The position numbers and the translations under genes are program-made. A stretch of 56,571 nt of DNA, from NCBI GenBank assembly GCA_021202175.1, contig JAJQDO010000273.1:1-56571 (forward strand). Direction: 5' to 3'. Under the pieces are notes generated by a model. That model was not told where the DNA came from. It did no database searches and was given only the letters and a program-made list of their open reading frames with translations. This document shows positions 27,039 through 35,565 of the stretch, in pieces; position 1 is the first letter of the stretch; every line of letters starts with the position of its first letter. Source of the stretch: Clostridiales bacterium. Its GTDB lineage: Bacteria > Bacillota > Clostridia > Lachnospirales > Lachnospiraceae.

Positions 27039-28556
27039 TTATGCTTTTTTCTTCCGAAACATATTTAATACCGTTTCCAGCTGGGGCAGCATAATCTTAA
27101 GTGCTATCAAAGCGACCGCCAGCAATAAAACATATCGGATGTACCACGGGAAGTTGTAGAGCTGCATCGACATAATATTTACCACTCCATAGAGGATGGC
27201 AATGGCAGCCGTCTTTCGTAAGGGCACGATCACCATACCGGTAATCCTGTATTCCAGTATTCCCTGTACCAGCAAAAGAATAAAATAACTGGCCATAGTG
27301 GTGTAAGCCGCAGCCATATATCCGAACTGCAGTATGCAGACATAATTTAAAATTACATTGACAATCATAGTCCCGATCGTTCCGGCAGCCACATACTTCG
27401 TATTCTTGTGATAATTCTGAATCGTGGAATAGCTGTAACTGTAGAACCGGAACAGCGTTCCCGTCACCATCGGCGCGATCAGCCATATAGCTTCCCGATA
27501 TCTGCTGCCGCCAAGAATCAGAATCTCTTCCGGAGCCAGCATGACCAGTGCCCAGGAAAACAGGCCGAACATGTGCATCACCGCCGTCCACGGCCGTTCC
27601 ACATCTTTGATCTCCTTCCTGGAAACCTTCTCATACAGCCAGGGAATCCATGCATTCCATACGGAATCCTCTAGGATCCAAATGATAAAAGATATGGTCG
27701 TCGCCAGGGAGAAGGTTCCCGTCGCATGGTCTCCGACCAGCTTTTTTACCATGATTTTATCGGACTGGTTCATAATCTGAATGGATAACGCTTCCGGAAT
27801 CAGTGGCAGACTGAAAGTGAGACCATATCGCCAGTACTTTTTATTATAAAGGACTTTTCGTCCCTGTACAAAAATCACCACCGCAATGACCGCCCCGCCG
27901 ATGATCTGTGGGGTATAATAGCCGATGATCCGTCTGGCAACCAATTGATCTGTCAGTCCCCGTACCTTTCCACTGTAAATCAGTCCGATGGAGAGCAGTG
28001 TGCCCGGTATGATCGTAAGCAGTGTCGCTGCTGTGCTGAACTTATAATGCAGCATCTGCTTATCTCTTCTCTGGATATACAACATACTGGTGTAAGTGAA
28101 TACGTAAAGAAAACAGGTATAAAACATCAGATCGTCCATATCACAAAAGCTTTGCACCTGTTCCTTAAATATCATGCAAAGACCAAAAAAACAAGCGATT
28201 GCTATATAAGAAAGTGTTTGCACGCTGGAAACATACTCATTAAACTTGTCGCGGAAATCATATTTCGCCACATCCACACTGCGCCACAGGCAAAGTGACA
28301 TGAGCGTATAGGCGATAATCAGCCAGGATTCATACGTCCGCACGATTCCATACTGACTGTTGGTAAGCAATCGGGAATAAATCGGCGTCACCGCAAAAGT
28401 AAGTCCTCTCGCGCAGAACTGTGACATGATAAAAATGAATCCGGAAGTAAATGCTATTTTATTTAGAGAGGCGTCTTTCTCTTTCCTGGTCTCTGACTTT
28501 TCAAGCAGGGAATCCGGGATTTCCATCCCCTGCTCCTTTTCGTTCTCTTCTGCCAT
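27039..28556 (-). CDS. Polysaccharide flippase, Wzx/MOP family
   Basis: A 505-residue integral membrane protein with about 12-14 hydrophobic segments, of the MOP/MATE superfamily that flips lipid-linked saccharides to the outside. Visible parts: IAFTSGFIFIMSQFCARGLT near residue 34, SRLLTNSQYGIVRTYESW (typical Wzx N-terminal block), and ALSIQIMNQSDKIMVKKLVG in the middle. The first 30 residues are charged (EENEKEQGMEIPDSLLEKSE). It starts 2 nt after the CapK-like gene stop, so the two are an operon. The cargo cannot be told. Confidence 0.88.
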   Translation of the reverse strand: MAEENEKEQGMEIPDSLLEKSETRKEKDASLNKIAFTSGFIFIMSQFCARGLTFAVTPIYSRLLTNSQYGIVRTYESWLIIAYTLMSLCLWRSVDVAKYDFRDKFNEYVSSVQTLSYIAIACFFGLCMIFKEQVQSFCDMDDLMFYTCFLYVFTYTSMLYIQRRDKQMLHYKFSTAATLLTIIPGTLLSIGLIYSGKVRGLTDQLVARRIIGYYTPQIIGGAVIAVVIFVQGRKVLYNKKYWRYGLTFSLPLIPEALSIQIMNQSDKIMVKKLVGDHATGTFSLATTISFIIWILEDSVWNAWIPWLYEKVSRKEIKDVERPWTAVMHMFGLFSWALVMLAPEEILILGGSRYREAIWLIAPMVTGTLFRFYSYSYSTIQNYHKNTKYVAAGTIGTMIVNVILNYVCILQFGYMAAAYTTMASYFILLLVQGILEYRITGMVIVPLRKTAAIAILYGVVNIMSMQLYNFPWYIRYVLLLAVALIALKIMLPQLETVLNMFRKKKA

Positions 28557-28558
28557 AC

Positions 28559-29854
28559 TTATCCTTCCTTCACCTTACATACGATCATGCGAAGCTTTCC
28601 GTTTTCATCCGGCGGAATGGAATCCATCCATTCATACTCCATCTCGAACGGATGTTTAAATTTCGCGTTTAATTTGTCCGTGAGCTGCGCTTCCACTTCT
28701 TTTTCCGAAAGGGAAGAGCGTTCCTTGTTCTGCACGCACTGGATGTGAATCTTCGTATAGGACTCCTGAATGAAACGAATCTGGAAAATATCGTCACAAT
28801 GCGCAATGATCGGCGCGATTTCAAAAAATGTCGTAACTTCTCCGGTATCATATCGGAAAAAGTCATTCATCCTGCCCTGAACGCTGGTGACATAGCGGAC
28901 ACCATTCCGAACCTCACAGGTTCCCCTGTCCCCGATCGCGTAATTGATCAACGGCAAATCCGTCTTATACAGGGGTGTGATGACGATATTTCCTTCCTTC
29001 GCCGGCCGGTTCTTCTCATCATAGATATTCACCACAAAGGAATCATTATGCACTACATACTCTGTACTGTCAAACAGACGAACCATGGCTGCGCCCGTCT
29101 CCGCTGTCCCATAGGAATCAATGATTCCCGGCCCTAAAATCTCCGCGAACAGTTTCCTGGCCGCATCATCTATCTTTTCTCCGGTCGGACAGTAATATTT
29201 CGGTTTCGAAAGCTTCACGTGATTCTTCTTACAATACAGGCAGATCCGCATGAACTCGCTCTTATTCATATAGAGGAAATCCGGTTTATAGGCGTTAATC
29301 TGCTTTACGATATCCGGTTCCGGGTCATACTGGGACACAAAACCCCGGCGCAGTATACCAAAATGCTGGAGAAAAGTATCGCTTCCTCCCGTAACACTAT
29401 GGGCACTCTTCCGGCTCATGGTCTTGCCAAAGAAAGGGTTATATCCCGCAACCATCATCACACGAAACCAGTTGGCCATATTATAGGCCTTCTCTTTTGG
29501 CGATACAAGAAGCATCAGCGGGACACCGGAGGAACCACTGGTCGTATCATGAAACCAGTTCTCATACTTCGGATCTTTCGCTTCCTCATTCATCCATGCG
29601 CGAAGCTCGTCCTTCGTCAAAAGAGGCAATTTAGACAGATCATCTCCATTCCTGATATCCTTTGGCTTTACGCCGACCTCATCAAATCTCCTTTTGTAAA
29701 AAGGAACCTTGTAAGCTTTTTTCACAAGCTTGCGCACCCACCTGTCCTGCATGCGCATGACCTTTGTAAAATCCTCTGGAATCCTGGTTTTCATCTTAAA
29801 TAAATCAAAGAAAAGTAATACGTTAACCAATTTTTTTTCTATTTTTTCAAACAT
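28559..29854 (-). CDS. CapK/PaaK-like adenylate-forming enzyme
   Basis: A 431-residue member of the phenylacetate-CoA ligase (PaaK)/CapK branch of AMP-forming enzymes. The ATP-binding signature TTSGSSGVPLML is near residue 105, YGTAETG near residue 240, and the hinge region is DRGTCEVRNGVRYVTSVQGR. Relatives in capsule loci (CapK) are thought to activate a carboxylate for polymer modification. The coupling to a flippase supports an envelope polysaccharide role rather than phenylacetate breakdown, as no paa genes are near. ATG 29854 has GAGAGG. Substrate unknown. Confidence 0.82.
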   Translation of the reverse strand: MFEKIEKKLVNVLLFFDLFKMKTRIPEDFTKVMRMQDRWVRKLVKKAYKVPFYKRRFDEVGVKPKDIRNGDDLSKLPLLTKDELRAWMNEEAKDPKYENWFHDTTSGSSGVPLMLLVSPKEKAYNMANWFRVMMVAGYNPFFGKTMSRKSAHSVTGGSDTFLQHFGILRRGFVSQYDPEPDIVKQINAYKPDFLYMNKSEFMRICLYCKKNHVKLSKPKYYCPTGEKIDDAARKLFAEILGPGIIDSYGTAETGAAMVRLFDSTEYVVHNDSFVVNIYDEKNRPAKEGNIVITPLYKTDLPLINYAIGDRGTCEVRNGVRYVTSVQGRMNDFFRYDTGEVTTFFEIAPIIAHCDDIFQIRFIQESYTKIHIQCVQNKERSSLSEKEVEAQLTDKLNAKFKHPFEMEYEWMDSIPPDENGKLRMIVCKVKEG

Positions 29855-30225
29855 GACAACCTCTCTTCTTCAAAATCGTCCTTATCCTATCGATATCCAT
29901 ATTAAATGATTTAAGCGACATAAAGTATGATGCTACAGATTTCTCCGTGCTTCGCACTCTCGAAATCCTGTATCATAACCATTTTCACCCATTGTAAACA
30001 AGATAGTGCTTTTTGTCAATAAAAGCGTTGCTACAGGTTCACGAATAAATATTGTTCATGGTAAACAGGATATATACTATCAGGTTACACCCACCATGCT
30101 TAAGGCAAAAAATGTACAGGTACTCTGCGTGGCCAAAGTACCTGTACGGCGCGCTCTGAAAAATAAAATGTATTCCAGAAATATTATATAATGAATCTTA
30201 TCCAGAATCTTGTTTCACCTGCCTT
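29855..30225. other. Intergenic region upstream of capK-like gene
   Basis: 371 bp between two minus-strand genes. It contains the LCP terminator (30108-30147) and the degenerate palindrome TGTTCATGGTAAACA (30053-30067). A capK promoter is expected here; none was convincing by eye. Confidence 0.45.
30108..30147 (-). terminator. Terminator of the LCP gene
   Basis: GTACAGGTACT (30114-30124) and AGTACCTGTAC (30137-30147) are perfect 11-bp arms; on the minus strand they are followed by ATTTTTTGCC. Confidence 0.85.
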
Positions 30226-31251
30226 TTATTCATCATCATCTACTCTGTCATAAAACAAATCTATCACAACTTCCGCCAGACTGTCTTCATCCACGATAAA
30301 CTCATTAAAGCCTGACTCTCCCACAGCATTCGTCCCCTCGATCGTCGGCGATTCCTGCTGTTCACAGCCCAGCAGATCTGCTGCCAGGTTAATGAAACCA
30401 TTCCGGGTGAAATCTGTTACCATATAATCTTCCAGAGAATCATAGATCTCCAGAGCAAAAGAACTATCTGCCTCACGTTTCTCCACCAATAACGGTCTCA
30501 ATGCGTCCAGATATTGTGACTGCCTGCGCATGCGGGATTCATTAGTGCCGTCTCCCACATTCATGCGGTCATGAACATAATGCATGGCCTGTTCATCCGT
30601 CAGTGTGACAGTCTCTCCCTGAACCAAAGAAGAATCCGTTTCTGAAAAATCATCCTCAATCGTCACAGTGACACCGCCAACCAGATGATTTAACACCTCG
30701 ATCGCATCCATATTGAGAGAGGCATATCCATCAATCTGCTGGTCATAAAGCAGATTGGAAACCGCCTCTGCCGTATTCTCACAGCTGATATCCAGTCCAT
30801 CGCCATAGGTATGGGCAAAGGACAGCTGTTCCACTGTCGTTGTCAGATAATACCCGTCTTCATCCAGAGAATCAACCTCAGTCATAGTATCCCGGTTAAG
30901 CGGCAGCATCGTATATATATCTGCTCCCTCATCAACCACCAGGAGGATAATCGTATCACACTGACCGGTACCCTCGTATTCTGCCACGGCTTCTGATTCG
31001 CCCTGGGAATCCAGTCCCAGAAACAGATAGGACTTCAGATTCTTCTTAGGGATACAACGAATCCCGTTAATCTCCACTATATCGTCCAGTTCATCCTCTT
31101 CGGTACCTTCTGACTCTGTCTCAATCGTGTTCTGATCGATTGACAGGGAAATGATCACCCCCATCACAAGAAGGACTGCCACTGCCACACACAATGGCAC
31201 AAGCTTTCGCATAATCTTTTTTTTATCTGCCCCATCTTTTCGTCTATGCAT
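30226..31251 (-). CDS. LytR-CpsA-Psr (LCP) family protein
   Basis: A 341-residue membrane protein with a basic N-terminus, one TM segment (LVPLCVAVAVLLVMGVIISL), an acidic linker and an extracellular LCP domain. Typical LCP parts are SYLFLGLDSQGE, CDTIILLVVDEGADIYTMLP, LNRDT and the late MHYVHDRMNVGDGTNESRMR with RRQSQYLDAL (conserved Arg residues contacting pyrophosphate). LCP enzymes ligate capsule or wall polymers from undecaprenyl-PP onto peptidoglycan. It is the last gene of the cpsB operon and has its own terminator. Some residues of the classical LCP core (such as the GGV-type turn NHLVGGVTVTIED) are present. Confidence 0.87.
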   Translation of the reverse strand: MHRRKDGADKKKIMRKLVPLCVAVAVLLVMGVIISLSIDQNTIETESEGTEEDELDDIVEINGIRCIPKKNLKSYLFLGLDSQGESEAVAEYEGTGQCDTIILLVVDEGADIYTMLPLNRDTMTEVDSLDEDGYYLTTTVEQLSFAHTYGDGLDISCENTAEAVSNLLYDQQIDGYASLNMDAIEVLNHLVGGVTVTIEDDFSETDSSLVQGETVTLTDEQAMHYVHDRMNVGDGTNESRMRRQSQYLDALRPLLVEKREADSSFALEIYDSLEDYMVTDFTRNGFINLAADLLGCEQQESPTIEGTNAVGESGFNEFIVDEDSLAEVVIDLFYDRVDDDE

Positions 31252-31272
31252 GACCCGACATCTCCTCGATCT

Positions 31273-31395
31273 CTAGTGGAGAAGCTCCTGAAGTAACAAG
31301 ACTCCTCCCTCGGGATTCTGACGCTCAAGAAGTATCAAAACTACAAGAACCATAAATAATAACGCACTAATCACATATGCAATCTTTTCAGACAT
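31273..31395 (-). CDS. 40-residue single-pass membrane peptide in cps operon
   Basis: A short gene, too small for ordinary ORF calling. It reads MSEKIAYVISALLFMVLVV, continues hydrophobic to LILLE, then RQNPEGGVLLLQELLH and stop. One TM helix (about residues 6-23) is followed by a short polar tail. The ribosome binding site is strong: TTGGAGGG, 6 nt before ATG, and the start is 2 nt after the cpsB stop; the LCP gene begins 21 nt after its stop. It is therefore embedded in a tight operon. I know no family for it; a helper peptide for the LCP protein or a wall-polymer complex is a guess. Confidence 0.65.
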   Translation of the reverse strand: MSEKIAYVISALLFMVLVVLILLERQNPEGGVLLLQELLH

Positions 31396-31397
31396 GT

Positions 31398-32108
31398 TTA
31401 CCCTCCAATTTGTAATAATCTACTGCTTTTTTCATCCATCTCTGTCAGGAAATCCGCACCCAGCTTTTTGGCCAGCACGGCTCTTCCCTCTCCGAGATTC
31501 GGTGCCCTCCGGTCTGTCCTATGGCAATCGCTTGCCAGGAAATCTGCCTGTCCGCTCTCAAACATCTTGATCAGCGGCCTTCTGCCTCTCCATCTTATAA
31601 TACTCTCGGCATTAATCTGCACATAGAGAGACATTCCCAACAATTCTTCAATCAATCTTCGATTATCCTTCATTCCCATATAACGTTCCAGATGAGCAAG
31701 AATCACCCGGAAGTTCCGCATAGTAATCAGCTCCTCCACCTCTCGAACGTATTCATGGGGCCAGGTATGAAACGGCATCTCCACTAAAAGGATGCGACTA
31801 CCCTCCACGGCCAGCGCTTCAAGATGCTCCGCCTTACTGATACCGGGGAAAAAGGCGACCTCCGCTCCGAGTCTAATCTCCGGGAAAGAATCCTCCCACT
31901 TCCTCCTCATGAGCTTATCATAGGCCCGTGCTCTTTTTTCAAGGAAATCTTCAATCCTGGCTCTGGAACCATAAAAATGGGGGGTTGCAATCATAATATC
32001 AACCCCTTGTGCTGAAGCCATCTTCAACATCCTGATTGACATATTTGTGCTCTTGCTTCCATCATCTATCCCTGGAAGGACGTGCGAATGAAAATCAATA
32101 ACCGCCAT
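31398..32108 (-). CDS. CpsB/CapC-type tyrosine-protein phosphatase (PHP family)
   Basis: A 236-residue PHP-domain phosphatase. Metal-binding motifs: DFHSHVLPGIDDGS (residues 5-18), ATPHFYGS, GAEVAFFPG, AHLERYMG and the last SDCHR. Members such as Streptococcus CpsB dephosphorylate the tyrosine kinase CpsD and control capsule length. No CpsD/CpsC kinase is in the window. First gene of the cpsB - small peptide - LCP operon. Confidence 0.9.
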   Translation of the reverse strand: MAVIDFHSHVLPGIDDGSKSTNMSIRMLKMASAQGVDIMIATPHFYGSRARIEDFLEKRARAYDKLMRRKWEDSFPEIRLGAEVAFFPGISKAEHLEALAVEGSRILLVEMPFHTWPHEYVREVEELITMRNFRVILAHLERYMGMKDNRRLIEELLGMSLYVQINAESIIRWRGRRPLIKMFESGQADFLASDCHRTDRRAPNLGEGRAVLAKKLGADFLTEMDEKSSRLLQIGG

Positions 32109-32432
32109 GACTTTGCTGCCCCTTTCAGATTTTAAGCTCCCTTGCCTTCTATTTTCTTAATCATAACCATCTTATATAACATTGTTAATATATAATTTTT
32201 TTTAAGATTGCAACCCTTATCACATAAATAACCCTAAAATCAGCATTTTTAAAGATTTCCTTCCCCGCTATTTGAATGGGAACTTAAACCTCAGTGTTCA
32301 GGAGTTACCAGGTATGAATCATAATTCATGATGTATACCTCATGGAATAAAGAACAAATCAAAGATATAATAATAATATATTGGCATATTTCTACGGAAA
32401 ATGCACGGAATTGTTGAAAGGAGAAATAAATT
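32109..32432. other. Divergent cpsB / spo0A-C-like intergenic region
   Basis: 324 bp with an AT-rich part near 32180-32260 and an inverted repeat at 32310-32340. On plus, TATAAT (32366-32371) lies downstream of that repeat with a weak -35. No gene seen. Confidence 0.5.
32310..32340. promoter_or_regulatory. Inverted repeat, candidate operator upstream of the Spo0A-C-like gene
   Basis: Outer arms AGGTAT (32310-32315) / ATACCT (32335-32340) and inner arms ATGAAT (32314-32319) / ATTCAT (32324-32329). It sits just upstream of a possible promoter (TATAAT at 32366-32371) between divergent cpsB and the regulator, a fitting place for a regulator site. Confidence 0.5.
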
Positions 32433-32792
32433 ATGTCACCCGCTCATCCCGAACCAAAATCTGAAAATATCCGCAAGACTCTTTTACGCCTCGGAGTAAC
32501 TCCTCGTTATGTCGGCTTCGACTATGTGATATACGCAATCAGGCTATCTACGGAAAATTCTCAATATCTAATCTCTGTCACCAAAGAATTATATCCTGAA
32601 ATCGCCAAATGCTATCGCACATCCGCGTGTTCTGTGGAACGCAATATCCGAACAATCATCACAAATATATGGAAAAAGAACCCGGAGCTTTTAAGCAAAA
32701 TCGCCGGATATCCCCTGGAAAAGCAGCCAACAGCCAGCGAATTCATCGCCATCATGAGAGAATATTTTACTACATTTCAAAACCAGGCATGA
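32433..32792 (+). CDS. Stand-alone Spo0A C-terminal DNA-binding domain protein
   Basis: 119 residues, all aligned with the sigma-A-contacting DNA-binding domain of Spo0A: SVTKELYPEIAKCYRTSACS, VERNIRTIITNIW, then GYPLEKQPTASEFIAIMRE, as in Bacillus LYPDIAK / VERAIRHAIE / KPTNSEFIA. No receiver domain is encoded upstream in frame, so it cannot be controlled by Asp phosphorylation in the normal way. AAAGGAG lies ahead of the ATG. Its place between the envelope genes suggests it regulates surface polysaccharide genes or itself; this is inference. It could bind sites similar to 0A boxes. Confidence 0.88.
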   Translation: MSPAHPEPKSENIRKTLLRLGVTPRYVGFDYVIYAIRLSTENSQYLISVTKELYPEIAKCYRTSACSVERNIRTIITNIWKKNPELLSKIAGYPLEKQPTASEFIAIMREYFTTFQNQA

Positions 32793-32841
32793 CATGCTTG
32801 GAATATCCTGCTGCACTTCAAAACCAGACATGACATGCTTG
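32776..32841. repeat. 25-bp direct repeat at the 3' end of the Spo0A-C-like gene
   Basis: Copies at 32776-32800 and 32817-32841 differ at one base. Each contains CCAGRCATGACATGCTTG. The first encodes the last residues and stop of the protein; the second would encode the same tail (QNQT-stop) but is orphaned, pointing to a small local duplication. Confidence 0.75.
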
Positions 32842-32860
32842 ATAATAGAAGCTACATGAC

Positions 32861-32894
32861 AAAAAAACGGGGCTGTCATATATATACAGCCCCG
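32861..32894 (-). terminator. Terminator of citrate synthase gene
   Basis: CGGGGCTGT (32868-32876) and ACAGCCCCG (32886-32894) form a 9-bp stem 15 nt past the stop; on minus it is followed by seven T (32867-32861). Confidence 0.88.
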
Positions 32895-32908
32895 GCATGA
32901 TAAACTAC

Positions 32909-34288
32909 TCAACGTTTTTCCAATGGCACGAAATCCATGTGCTGTCCCACATATTTATACGCAGGACGAATAATCTTTCCGGCATTGATCAGTTCTTCCA
33001 GACGATGCGCACTCCATCCCGGCATACGCGCGATGGCGAAAAGTGGGGTGAAGAGTTCCTGTGGAATGCCCAGCATCGTGTATACAAAGCCACTGTAAAA
33101 ATCGACATTGGCGCAAACCGGTTTAAATATCTGTCTGTGAACCGGAATCAGTTTCTTCGCCGTATTCTCCACCAGATCATACAATGCGAATTCTTCCATC
33201 AATCCCTTCTCCTCTGCCAGGGAACGGGCATATTCTTTCAAGATGACCTCCCGCGGATCGGACAGGGTATAGACAGCATGTCCCATTCCGTAAATCAGGC
33301 CTGCATGATCAAATGCTTTTTTATCCAGTATCTTCTGCAGATATTCCGTGACTTCTTCTTCACTGGTCCAGTCATGAACATTTGCCTTGATATCCTCAAA
33401 CATCTTTTGCGCCCTCAGGTTCGCCCCGCCATGACGAGGCCCCTTCAGCGAACCGATGGATGCCGCCACCGAAGAATACGTGTCCGTACCGGTAGAAGAA
33501 ACCACATGGGTTGTAAAAGAAGAGTTATTACCGCCACCGTGCTCTGCGTGAAGAATCAAGGCGACGTCGAGAACCTGTGCTTCCAGCTCCGTATACTGTC
33601 TGTCCGGACGCAGCATCAGAAGGATGTTCTCCGCCAGAGACAATCCCTTCTCCGGATTACGAATCAACAGAGTCTGATCTTTGCGAAAATGCAGATAAGA
33701 ATGATAGGAATACACCGCGATCAATGGCAGCTTGGCAATGAGGTCCAGCGACTGGCGCAACACGTTGCCCGGAGAAATGTTTTCCGGATCTTTGTCATAA
33801 GTATACAATGTCAACACACATCTCTGCATGGCGTTCATGATATTTGGATTGGAAGCTTTCATAATCACATCCCTGACAAAACGTCCGGTGAGGCTTTCCA
33901 GTTCAAACAAAACCTCTTTCATCATTTCCATCTCATTTATCGACGGCAGTTTGCCAAATAACAGCAGATAAATGGTCTCCTCAAACCCAAACTTATGTCC
34001 TTTCAGGCCCTTGACCAGATCAAACACACTGACTCCCTGGTAAAAAAGATTCCCTTCCGCGGGAATCTGCCGTCCCTCAATCAGATTGTAAGCTCTCACA
34101 TCAGAAATCTCTGTAAGTCCGGTAAGTACGCCTTTTCCCGCGGAATCTCGAAGGCCCCTTTTCACATCGTACTCCACATACAAATTGGGATCAATCCTGT
34201 GATTTTTCATCAGTTCTTTTTCCAGGATTTCCATATCATATTTTAATTCCTGAATATCTTCTATCTGCATATCTTCCTGTTTTGGCAT
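32909..34288 (-). CDS. gltA: Citrate synthase
   Basis: A 459-residue citrate synthase of the GltA/CitZ (Si-type) family, which condenses acetyl-CoA and oxaloacetate. Motifs: LILHAEHGGGNNSSFTTHV (catalytic His), GSLKGPRHGGAN, GMGHAVYTLSDPRE (His of the second site), CANVDFYSGFVYTMLGIP (Asp). An N-terminal extension of some 60 residues precedes the core. ATG 34288 follows GGAGGG; 34306 lacks a fitting site. In fermentative clostridia this enzyme opens the oxidative branch to 2-oxoglutarate for glutamate, which fits gltBD a few kb away. No aconitase or isocitrate dehydrogenase is next to it. Confidence 0.94.
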   Translation of the reverse strand: MPKQEDMQIEDIQELKYDMEILEKELMKNHRIDPNLYVEYDVKRGLRDSAGKGVLTGLTEISDVRAYNLIEGRQIPAEGNLFYQGVSVFDLVKGLKGHKFGFEETIYLLLFGKLPSINEMEMMKEVLFELESLTGRFVRDVIMKASNPNIMNAMQRCVLTLYTYDKDPENISPGNVLRQSLDLIAKLPLIAVYSYHSYLHFRKDQTLLIRNPEKGLSLAENILLMLRPDRQYTELEAQVLDVALILHAEHGGGNNSSFTTHVVSSTGTDTYSSVAASIGSLKGPRHGGANLRAQKMFEDIKANVHDWTSEEEVTEYLQKILDKKAFDHAGLIYGMGHAVYTLSDPREVILKEYARSLAEEKGLMEEFALYDLVENTAKKLIPVHRQIFKPVCANVDFYSGFVYTMLGIPQELFTPLFAIARMPGWSAHRLEELINAGKIIRPAYKYVGQHMDFVPLEKR

Positions 34289-34510
34289 AGCAATCCCTCC
34301 TGACAAAAATTACCAAATTATCCTTTTTACATCATTATCGTTTTTTCATCATAGAAAAAATCTCTATGGAAAATTTTATGATGAAGCGAATGTTCTTAAA
34401 TAAGATAAAAACCCGCTGTGATACCGCCATAACGAATGTTTCATCCTCGCTCCACTCGCAACAATACCTAAGGGGTCTTCCTCAAAACTTTATTACAGTT
34501 CATCTCTTCT

Positions 34511-34539
34511 ATATTAGCTTATAATGAATAATAATTCAA
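34511..34539 (-). promoter_or_regulatory. Candidate sigma-A promoter of gltA
   Basis: Minus strand TTGAAT (34539-34534), 17 bp, TAATAT (34516-34511). The leader would be about 220 nt. AT-rich surroundings lower the certainty. Confidence 0.5.
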
Positions 34540-34688
34540 TAGATTTTTCATTTTCTAACAATATGGACCGCATTATACCGTTTTAACGTTGAATTTTATG
34601 CATTTTTCACATTTCTTCTTTCAAAATATTTAAAGTCAAACCTACAAAAAACGAAATTCCCTATACGGCAATAATCAAGTTGACAAAC

Positions 34689-34730
34689 AAAAAGCCGGGG
34701 TGCTGTTCTCGCATGGCTGTAAACAGCACC
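34689..34730 (-). terminator. Terminator of the znu operon
   Basis: GGTGCTGTT (34699-34707) pairs with AACAGCACC (34722-34730), 47 nt past the znuB stop; on minus the stem is followed by CCGGC and five T. Confidence 0.8.
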
Positions 34731-34776
34731 TTTTGAATACTTGCACCGGAATCCCGCCATGGTGTTCTCCTTATTT

Positions 34777-35565
34777 TTATGTCCTCTTTAAAAATGTCAA
34801 AAAAAACACGCCGGATGCCAACAGCACGATCATCGGTCCCGTGGCAATATCTGTATAATAAGATAAAATCAATCCCGCAATACCACAGACGACGGCGATC
34901 AACACGGAATAGAGATGATAGCTTCGCATATTCCGGGCCAGATTTCTGGCAGCCGCCGCCGGCAAGATCAATAGGGCATTTATAATAAGAAGTCCGACCC
35001 ATTGAATCGACAACATGACAATGATCGCCAGTAGTATGACGAAGAGATTATCATAGAGACGAACGGGAATCCCCTTACTTCTGGCCAGAGAGGGATTGAC
35101 ATTGATAAAATGCAATTTATTAAAACAAAACAGCCAGAACAGCACCGTCAGCACGAACGCCGCCAAAAGACCCGCAAGCTCGGAGCGGTTAATACTTAAG
35201 ATATCTCCGATCAAAAGCGAATTATATTTTGAAAAATTCCCTCCCACCGACAAAATAGCCAGACCAATGGCAAGGCCGCAGGAAGAGAACACGCTGATAA
35301 TGGTTTCCGCCCCGGCTTTCCCCCGATACTTGATCCAGTTCAAAAACAGCGCGAACAGGATGCCAAAAACAACCATGGACACAGTGGTATGATTCATGCC
35401 CATGATGACGCCGATAGCGATTCCTGTGATGGCAGAATGTCCCAGGGCATCGGAAAAAAAGGACATCCTGTTATCAACGATCATGGTGCCCATCAATCCA
35501 AACAGCGGCGTGATTAATAACACTGCCGCGAGGGCATTTCGCATAAATTCATATTCAAACATCAC
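34777..35565 (-). CDS. znuB: Zinc ABC transporter, permease subunit (ZnuB type)
   Basis: A 262-residue integral membrane protein of the ABC-3 metal permease family with about 7-8 TM segments. The N-terminus FMRNALAAVLLITPLFGLMG and MSFFSDALGHSAITGIAIG are the family signatures. It partners with the ATPase and binding protein encoded just upstream. Its start overlaps the znuC stop by 11 nt, showing translational coupling. Zinc rather than manganese is inferred from the His/Asp-rich loop in the binding protein. Confidence 0.9.
   Translation of the reverse strand: MMFEYEFMRNALAAVLLITPLFGLMGTMIVDNRMSFFSDALGHSAITGIAIGVIMGMNHTTVSMVVFGILFALFLNWIKYRGKAGAETIISVFSSCGLAIGLAILSVGGNFSKYNSLLIGDILSINRSELAGLLAAFVLTVLFWLFCFNKLHFINVNPSLARSKGIPVRLYDNLFVILLAIIVMLSIQWVGLLIINALLILPAAAARNLARNMRSYHLYSVLIAVVCGIAGLILSYYTDIATGPMIVLLASGVFFLTFLKRT

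Larger units (their letters stand above)
34289..34776. other. Intergenic region upstream of gltA
   Basis: 488 bp. It contains the gltA promoter (34511-34539), a leader of about 220 nt in which I recognise no known riboswitch, and the znu terminator (34689-34730). No gene seen. Confidence 0.5.
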
